Assembly: GCF_010183535.1 (NCBI RefSeq)
Contig: NC_071330.1
Coordinates: forward strand, 2,275,717 to 2,339,716
Direction: 5' to 3'
Source: Caenorhabditis remanei
Taxonomy: Eukaryota; Nematoda; Chromadorea; Rhabditida; Rhabditidae
Length of the DNA stretch: 64,000 bases
Shown: positions 56,105-64,000 of the stretch, piece by piece
Numbering within the stretch: position 1 is the first letter of the stretch
How the letters are laid out: every line of letters starts with the position of its first letter
Notes under the pieces: generated by a model
Database searches by the model: none
Told to the model about the DNA's origin: nothing
What the model saw: the letters and a program-made list of their open reading frames with translations, nothing else
Translations under genes and position numbers: made by a program

Positions 56105-56679
56105 TGCTCAAATCGAGAAACTGGGAGCTGTCAGAAAATGGTAATAATCATTAAAGGTCCTTCAAACAAGTCCACGTGGCCTGGGCGGAAAAGGTTGATT
56201 TTTTCTTAGAAGAAAAATTGAGTTCACGTCAAATTTACTAGCAAAAAGTAAAAGAGGAAATGTGCCGGTTTACGTGAGCATTTCGCTTATTTTTATTGCA
56301 GTTTTCAAATCCTCAAGGTCCCAATTACCTACGGTCAAATTTATAGAAAAAGTTCAGCCCGCCTCGTCATGTACTTCCCTTGTTAGAATTGAGTATTTTT
56401 GCTGTAACAATCGTATATTTGTTTGGTTTCACCGAGTTATCAGCTTTATTCCAGTCTACATGTCTATTAACAATGCAAACGTCCCAAAGAACACTAAGAC
56501 GTCTTATGATATAAAAACATTTTAGACGTCTCTTGACACAGGAGCTTGCTCTGACACCTGGAAGTAGTGATAACCTTAAAAACAAAATGAGCCACTTTGG
56601 CATTGCTCTTTGGCCCATCACCAGTGAAGTTGCACATATCTTTTTAAAACAAATTCATTTATTCCAATTCAATTTAAAA

Positions 56680-57463
56680 TCATAGAAAAAAAGACATAAA
56701 AGCAATAGACAAATAGACAAAGAATGAGTTCACCCCTTCCGATCTACCATTATTTTCAATACACAGTCCTCGTTCAGTCTTTCCATGAGTACACTTCGAT
56801 CCGGCCAGTCCGGGTTGGAAGTCAGATAGGGAGAGAGTTCCACTGGAATTGATAAGTTCTCTAGAGTTTAATGCTTTCAGACTACTCACCGCCAGCCGTA
56901 CAAAGTGACAGAGTGTACTTTCGTATCAAAAGAATTGCCAGAGCAACGAGCATCTAATTCGCATTCACTTGTCAAAATACATTGAATAACAGACGTCTGG
57001 AATGGATGTTTTTCCTCTTCAAAATAGTAAAAGGACTTATTCACACTCTTCACAAATTCCTGCCAAATTGCACGACTTTCTCTTTTGCCGTAGAAAGCCA
57101 CTCGATAGTTGACACCGTGTTTGATATCATCACACGACTTCATTTTTCTCGCTTCTTTTTCCAGGGCCATGTCGTATTTCTGAAATAAGAATTTATTGTA
57201 ATAACTTGGGGAAATCTCACCAATTCATGCATGTTTGCAATTTCACGAATACCTGCAATATTGCGTCGCACCGCGTTGAGAGATGCGATCTTGGGTAACG
57301 GATCGTCTGCCCAGTGCTTATTAAACTCCTCTTCTGTTAGACAGTGTTTGATGAAGTTGGTGTAACCGAAGCGAAATAGGACACGTTGAACTCATTTCAA
57401 TCATTTCATAGAATCTAACTCACCACTTAGCAATACCAAAGTGACCGCGAGAAGTACCTTCCT
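56680..57463 (-). pseudogene. CL8': duplicate of pseudogene CL8
   Basis: Exons 57424-57463, 57221-57375, 56890-57179 and 56680-56842. Carries the same AGG at the start position and the same lost acceptor, so both defects predate the duplication. Confidence 0.8.
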
Positions 57464-57980
57464 TGCTCAAATCGGAAAACTCAAAACTGTCAGTAATAAT
57501 CAACACAACTGTCTCTCACCTTTATTGATCCTTATCAGATTCCTCAAAAAAAAGTCCACGTGTTAAAGGAACGGATAAAAAGTTGCTTATCCGAAAAATT
57601 GAATCCACGTCAAAATGAACTGAAAACCTTTTCAATCACTCTAATTTTCAGCAATGCAACTTTGCTAGACTACTGGTGCTTACCGAAGTCTTCAGAATAA
57701 CACTGAAATCGTGGAGACGCAGACACGTTTCACATTTCTATATAACTTTCGTTCATTTCTGCTAATGATATTGAGACAGAGAATCTTTTCGAAACATTCA
57801 AAGTGTCTTATTAGAACATTATTGCGACTGGGGAACTACTAATTGTCAAATTTGAGACCTGTCAGCTACAGTACTACGCAAGAACTACAGTATGCTTCCC
57901 TTCATTTTTAGGAATTCAAAATTTCCTGCTGCTGTCATCAAAACCAAGCATAAATCATTCATTCCAGTTCAAATTCAAGT

Positions 57981-58878
57981 TCATAGAAAAAGAGATACAA
58001 AAGCAATAGACAAATAGACAAAAATCGAGTTCACCCCTTCACCATTGTTTTCAGACGAAGAACCAATCGCCTCTGAATCTGATCTGGACGGAGCAGTCGT
58101 CTCTATTTTAAATTTGGGTGGGGCAGTCGTTTCTATTTTAGATGTGGGTGGAGCAGTTGTCTCTAATTCAGTTTTTGGCGGTGCAATACACAGTCCTTCT
58201 TCAGTCTTTCCATGAGTACACTTCGATCCGGGCGGTCCTCGTTGGAAGTCAGATAGGGAGAGTGTTCCACTGGAATTGAAAAGTTCTAGAGTTTAATGTT
58301 TTCATAAAACTCACCGAGGGCCAAACAAAACGATAAAGTTCCTTTCATCACATTCAGTTGTCAAATCACATTTAATCATGAATGTCAAAAGTGGATGGTC
58401 CGCCTCAGAATACGAGTCAGTCAGAGCACTGTTCTTCACAAATTCCTTCCAGACTGCATCACTTTTTCCTTCGCCGTAGAAAGCCACTCGATAGTTGACA
58501 CCATGTTTTAAATCATTGCACGACTTCATTTTTCTCGCTTCCTTCTCCAGGGACATGTCGTATTTCTGAATTGAATTTTGTTGAATGTGAAAAATGTATG
58601 GTTACAAAAAATTTCACCAATTCATGCATGTTTGCAATTTGATAATCCTCTGCATGTGACGCTCGAATCTCGTTCATCGCTGCGATTATGTCTTTAATAG
58701 ACTCTCCTTCAGTTAGGCAATTTTTGATGAAGTCGGTCTGACCGAAACGGACTGAAAAGTGAACAGTATATATTTGAATCCAAAATTTCGAGGTTTTTTT
58801 TCATTTTCAATTCATGACATGCCTGAATCTAAACCTACCTCCAAACAAGACCAAAGTGACCGTGAGTATTGCCTTCAT
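57981..58878 (-). CDS. CL9': duplicate of CL9, 237 aa
   Basis: Exons 58839-58878, 58618-58751, 58315-58565 and 57981-58269, same translation as CL9. Upstream module at 58919-58964. Intact CAP-like secreted protein with repeat stalk and GPI-type tail. Confidence 0.78.
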
Positions 58879-59291
58879 ATCGAATCAATCGGTTGATCGG
58901 CAATTCTCGAATAGTGTGAAGACGGTAATGATTGATTTGAAAGATTCCACGCGTAGATTGACAGCAAAGGTCAGAAAAAATGTCAGAACAAAAGTTCACG
59001 GGGTTGGGGTACGGTCATGAAGCCAGTTCACGGGAAATTTTCAGAATGATAAGATTGAGTTTTTTATGATGGCATTATTTTTTCAGCAACGGTTTCCTAG
59101 GCCTTTTAGATGTACAAGATAGGCCATTCGCCAACAAATGTGTGTCTGTACATCCAGATGTCATATTTAGATATGATTTATTTTGGAATGAATAGGCACT
59201 AAATCAAAGTGAAGCAATGAAAAAAATTGAGATCGACGGACACACAGACAGGGAGGGAAGCGTGGAGATCAGAAGTGTAGAAGTCATGATT

Positions 59292-62200
59292 CTAGTGGGA
59301 ATCCTGAAAAAAATTCGATTTTAGAAAAAAAATTATTAAAAATGAGAATTTCTCACCATCATTTGCCTTCCTTTTGTCTCAATCGGAAGACTTAGAGAGG
59401 CAATTAATCCGAGAATCGCTGCAGTTCCATAAATACCAATGGGTAGGGATAAGGAGTGTTCGGAGGCCACCTGGAAACAAAAAATATAATAGGATAGGTG
59501 GTTACAGTAACCAGTACAGTACTACCTACTGGGTATAGTAAGCTGAATGAAGTACCTTAATTCTAACCATTTTCGATACAGTAACCTGCCATCTGAGATT
59601 GGTTAGATACAGTAGCCCACTAGCTACGGTAATGTAGTTGCTAACCACAGATTACAGTAGGTTACCATTGCTACAGTAACCCGTCATAGGATTTTGCCTA
59701 GCTACAGTAGCCTACGACGATAAAGTCCACAGTAACCCTCTCAATTTCACTACAGTAACCGACTTTGATTTCTCACACTAATTTTCTAACTGTACTAACT
59801 ACAGTACCCCTTCTCCCTCCCACTCCCATACCTGCGCTATAAACGGTGTTACAATTGCTCCAATCCTTGCCATAGCCGAACAAGTACCCAATCCAACTGC
59901 CCTCAACGTAGTCGGGTAGACTTCAGGTGTATATACATAAGCACATTGGAACGCACCGGATATGAATGCACGGGCGACGAAGATGAGCACGGTGACGGTG
60001 AATCTGGAAATAGGGAAAATAGTTGTCAGTTAACAATAAGAAACAGGAGGACTTTTTATGTTTCATCAACTAGCACACGAATTTATCTTTAAACTCGATG
60101 TTTCTCGGTCAAAAATCAGCTGGAATTTTATCCGCGCCGCTTACAGTTTAAGCTCCGCCCACAATTTCCTGCCGCACTTGTGTTTCTGCCTTGAAAAAAT
60201 TGAAAATTCTGGCGAAAACTTTATTTTTTGACAGTAGTCAAGGAGTGCATCTATTACAGTAAACCTGTTCCGTAATCTAAGTCCCTTCATCCCCTCTACT
60301 CACCTATCCAAACAGAAATACAACAAGAACGTGAAGACTGCAAATATGGCGTATTCCAGCGCCATTGTCTTCTTCCTTCCGAACCATTCAATTATCAACA
60401 CAGTGATAATTAACCCGGGGAATTCAGCAAGAGTAGTTGATAGTAGATCAAAGTAATCAGATCTTGTCAGCGGATGACATACTTCTAGAGAAGTTCCATT
60501 TGAGTATAGTCCTCCATGACATTCATCATGCGACTGGAAGAGGACAGTGGTGAAGAGCACCATTCCGTAGTAGGAGAACGCCGTGATCGCCCTAGAAAAA
60601 GGGAAGACTGTGTTGTGGAATAATTTGATAATTACACTATAAATCGCATCCCAGACACCCCAACCACTCACCAAATACACCACAACAGCAGAGTTGTCTT
60701 CCTCAAATCAGGCGACAACAAATTGGCAATATCTCCTCGGCTTTCTGATCCCATTTTTGTCGAGGACACCAGTCTTCCAGTCGGTAGCTGTACTCGATTC
60801 ATTCGTGCAGCTGCTTGAAGGGTTTCCAGTGCTCTCTCAGGATGTCCGGATGCCATGTCGAAACGGGCAGATTCGGGGAGCCACTGGAATATTGGGATTA
60901 TTGGGATGTTGAGAATATGATAACATTATACTACTAGCGCTTTATTGGGACTGTCTTTAAAGATGCCTAAATTTCTTTGCATCTCTCGATCTTGCACGCT
61001 ATTTTGTTCAGTTTGTGTAGGTTGTGAGAACCGTTAACTCCTAATAACTGAGAGCTCAATGTGCATGAGCGGAATGGGCAAAGAGAGGAAGACGGAAAGC
61101 GGAATCAATTTTCATTTTTAGAAGTCAAATTTGGTATTTTTGGTTGTAAAAACCCCTAAAAATGGTTAAATTTGTGCAAAATTGTTTTTGTTGGTAAAAA
61201 CTGATTCAATCCGATTTGTTATGATGGACTTTTATGTCAAATAAGATTCCACTAGTTCTGATTCAGCTGAAAACGTTTTGAAACCAAATTACGAGAAACC
61301 TTTGGCATTCTTCCTCTCATTTAGTGTCAAAGTCAGTCAACACCTGGTTTCGAAATGTCTTTGGAACGTCCCGGATCTCATCGGTATTATGAATTAACAC
61401 AATTTCCTGCAATTTGGGAAATTCAAACTGAAAACTAGTTCGACGGTGGAGCGCGATTTGAAAACTTTTCAGTGGATACTTTTCAAAAAAACTCACAAAA
61501 GAAGCGACTGCAAAAATGCCCAATGGCAATGAAGACAAGAACATGAGGGCTCTCCATCCAAACGTCTCCATTACGAAATACGCGAGAAGAGCTTCGAAAA
61601 CTGCCCCAATTGCCCAGAATGACTCTATTAAAACGACACATTTGGCACGTTGAGCAGTGGGAAGGAACTCCGCGTAGAGGGTTACACTGGAAGAAATGTA
61701 GTTTGTAGTTGGTAGTGGGGACCCCGAAATCAAAATTTTGGGGAAATTCTTGTTGTGTTGAACAGGTCTTGTCCTGCTGATTTCAAAAATCTAAGTTTTA
61801 TTACTCTCGGTACAAATCCGAATGAGATACGGTGAGAACGATGAAAACTATATTTTCGAAAAATTTCGAAAATCCATAACTTTATTAGTTTCTGATATTT
61901 TCACACAAGTCTTGTATGAAATAATAGCTAACAAGTTCTAGTTTCCAAGAAAAACAATACCATCCAGGTCTCAAAGCGAAAACTACAGTAATCCAAGATT
62001 ACTGTAGTTTGAGCGCCACGGTTTTGTTGGCATGACTATACACATTCGAAAGTTCTCATTTCAAAAATTCCACTTGTTTTGGGTCTCACCACAAAATAGA
62101 AAAAAAACTCACGACTGTGGCACTCCTCCAATTCCGAACCCAGTCAGTCCACGGAAGAATAATAAAACATAAAAATTTGGCGACATTCCAGATAACACTC

Positions 62201-63521
62201 CCATGATACAAGCAACCAGTGTGGAGAATGTTAGTCCCTATAAGCAGTATATCTGTGTGTCTGGAATCCAGTTGTCCCTCACCTTTCTCCTCCCGAACCG
62301 GTCACAAATCTTTCCCCAAAACGTGCTTGACAACATCATTCCACTGAAAACACAAGTTGTGACAAGAGCTTGTTGGACAGATGAAATTCCCCATTCACAG
62401 GCTAAAGCAGGGGAAATCAGGGAGAGAAGCATCATCTCCATCGCGTCGGCCATCTGGAATACGGTAGTGGGTTACGGTAGTAGGTACAGTAATAGGACAG
62501 TAGTAACTAGCAGCCTGCTAGAGATTCGTCACAGTAGTCTTGCTAGGTTGTACTGTAGGCTCCTAGGCTACTACACTCTTACTGTAGTCGGTACGATTAC
62601 TGTAAGATGGCTACAGTAAGCTAACTTTGGAAATGGTAGTTAGATTACTGTTGATTTTTTACTAGGGTACTGTAGTTACTGTAGTCGAGGGGTTCCTAGG
62701 TTACGGTAATCGGCGTCTATAGCTAGCCAGTTTCCGATGACAGGTTACGGCGGCTACTGTAATCAGGAAAGTTCTATAGTAGTTGGTTACTGTATCCAGG
62801 GAACGGTACAACGGACTCACATCATCTCCAGTAATCCAGAAGAATACAAAAACAATGCCCACTACTACAGTACCACGGGGTCTGGGGGTGAGTAATAAAA
62901 TCAACCGCGCTCTGCTGAAATCAGCAAACGTTAAAGCGCGAAATTCATAATAATTTTTTTAATTCATATTTTTGTAGAATTGATCTTAAGAAAACGTGCG
63001 ACAGTCAAAAATCTGGCATAAATCGGTTCAAAAAGTCACAACGAAACAGCGAATTGGAAATATTAAAATTTGAATTCGCCTCCAAGTCTAGTGGAGCGCG
63101 TTTCATTTCAGTACTCTCTCCCAGACTACTGTAGCTATCCCACCCTGGCTACTATACCCCCTCACCCAAACTCACCCACGCCATCCCTGTCAAAATAGAC
63201 AACTTCAACTGAAACCTTCCGAATCCCAATGACTCCACAGCTTCATCGACTGTAAACGTCTTTTCTTGAGACCCATCGATTTCCCTTTGATCAGACGGCT
63301 CGCCTAACTCATTTCGATCGTCCAGATTCGAGTAACGAACAGCAAAATCGTCGCCGACATGACGAATTCTGAAGGGTAAATATTTATTTTGTGGTTTTTG
63401 AAAATTGTTAAATAAAAATAAATATTTACTCTTTGATCAACTGTTTGGCCGTCAAATCAACATAAGCCTCCGTGAGGTTTGATGCTTCAAGCACTTCGGT
63501 TAGGATCGCTTTGTCTCCCAT
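59292..63521 (-). CDS. svop-1: svop-1 paralogue C: SV2-related MFS transporter, 522 aa
   Basis: Ten exons in phase: 63430-63521, 63176-63368, 62283-62453, 62113-62237, 61497-61686, 60672-60883, 60304-60591, 59832-60003, 59357-59470 and 59292-59303. Canonical GT/AG throughout; acceptors of exons 4 and 7 end TATAG and CTAG. Product and motifs as in A ([24 protein letters not shown]-terminal DSH). The 5' two thirds differ from A/B by scattered, mostly silent-looking changes, and introns 2 to 4 are clearly diverged, so C is the older paralogue. Exons 8-10 read identical to B. Intact. Confidence 0.92.
61800..62090 (-). repeat. Dispersed ~300-bp repeat in svop C intron 4
   Basis: Diverged counterpart of 42290-42600, with TCTCAAAGCGAAAACTACAG, TACGGTGAGAACGAT and TTCGAAAAATTTCGAAAATCC. 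Confidence 0.6.
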
Positions 63522-64000
63522 CGAGAGACACTTTTCTGGAAGAAATAAAGGATTAGGGACATCCGGACATACAGACAGACACAAGTTTCAAATAAAAAAA
63601 CGAAAAATAGGAAACATCTACAGTTTTCAATTGAAAATTAATGAGCGAGTTATTGTCATAGGGGGTGTTTCGAAACTGAGACACTTTGAAACCGGGAAAT
63701 TTTGCAACCAAGGGAATCCGGACATACAGAAATCGTGACAGATATAACAAGGGCGTCATAGAGTATAGGAGGGGCGTTTTGAAACTTAAGGACACTTCAA
63801 AACAGGAAATCTCAAAACTAGGACACTATGAAAACAGACACTTTGGGAATGGAGTAAATACGGTGTTGGAACTAATGGCCTAGAAAACCAAAAATTGGTT
63901 TTCTAGGCCATGGGCTCAAAAGTTCCATCATCTTGCGAACTCTTGAGCCAGACACACACAAGTTTCAGATAAAATGGCAAAAACTGGGAAAAATCTGCAG
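63522..64000. other. Upstream region of svop C
   Basis: No gene. Resembles 43969-44400 with differences. Contains ACATCCGGACATACAGACAG (63561-63580) and the perfect hairpin at 63875-63911. Confidence 0.5.
63875..63911. repeat. Perfect 17-bp-stem hairpin, 3-base loop
   Basis: ATGGCCTAGAAAACCAA, then AAA, then the exact reverse complement. The counterpart upstream of svop A/B (about 44325-44357) is imperfect. Confidence 0.9.

Larger units (their letters stand above)
42019..60458. repeat. Tandem segmental duplication, unit 9,828 bp
   Basis: 42019-50630 recurs at 51847-60458 with a constant offset of 9,828 bp and no difference in the parts compared (8.6 kb). Outside these limits the copies are still homologous but differ. 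Each unit carries the 5' part of one svop gene, CL6-CL9 and the 3' part of the next svop gene. Either a very recent duplication by unequal exchange between svop paralogues or an assembly artefact. Confidence 0.85.

Overview
The window looks like genomic DNA from a Caenorhabditis nematode other than C. elegans. Signs of this are short AT-rich introns with GTGAGT/GTAAGT donors and TTTCAG/TTCCAG acceptors, abundant dispersed CTACAGTA and TTTCTAGGCCA words, and a gene that reads as the orthologue of C. elegans svop-1 (SV2-related MFS transporter). The species cannot be fixed from the sequence alone. Gene models below were built by hand from splice signals and reading phase, and none has transcript support.

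Layout. 1-20 kb is gene-poor and repeat-rich. It holds an intact mariner/maT-type DNA transposon (2918-4225), the four 5' exons of an unrecognised minus-strand gene (7428-8416), an element with tRNA-like inverted ends (8.6-9.9 kb), arrays of ~300-bp repeats, several MITE/foldback elements and odd motif-dense stretches. 21-28.6 kb holds five members (CL1-CL5) of a family of small secreted proteins. Each has a signal peptide, a divergent CAP/SCP-like domain with six conserved cysteines, a Thr/Pro stalk and a hydrophobic GPI-anchor-like tail. All follow a four-exon plan, and all but CL1 are on the minus strand.

29-64 kb holds three minus-strand svop-1 paralogues of 10 coding exons each (29039-43968, 49464-53796, 59292-63521), with further family members between them (CL6-CL9 and their duplicates CL6'-CL9'). 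The block 42019-50630 recurs at 51847-60458 (offset 9,828 bp) with no difference in the parts I compared. The middle svop gene is therefore a mosaic: its 5' exons equal the left gene and its 3' exons equal the right gene, as expected from unequal crossing-over. Intron 8 of the left svop gene carries a 10,355-bp LTR retrotransposon (29351-39705). It has 792-bp LTRs that look identical, a GTAAC target duplication, a Bel/Pao-type gag ORF placed close to the 3' LTR, no visible pol, and a ~6.4-kb non-coding leader.

Most notable observation. The short word GCANCCCAC occurs 23 times in that retrotransposon, always on the element's sense strand. N is any base, the word is found in LTRs, leader and gag, and within gag it sits in all three codon phases. 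I saw no exact copy elsewhere in the window. This points to selection on the nucleic acid, perhaps as an RNA-protein or RNA-RNA recognition site. Also notable are a coordinated splice-acceptor shift in two CL genes and E-box/GATA promoter elements at fixed distance from the CL start codons.
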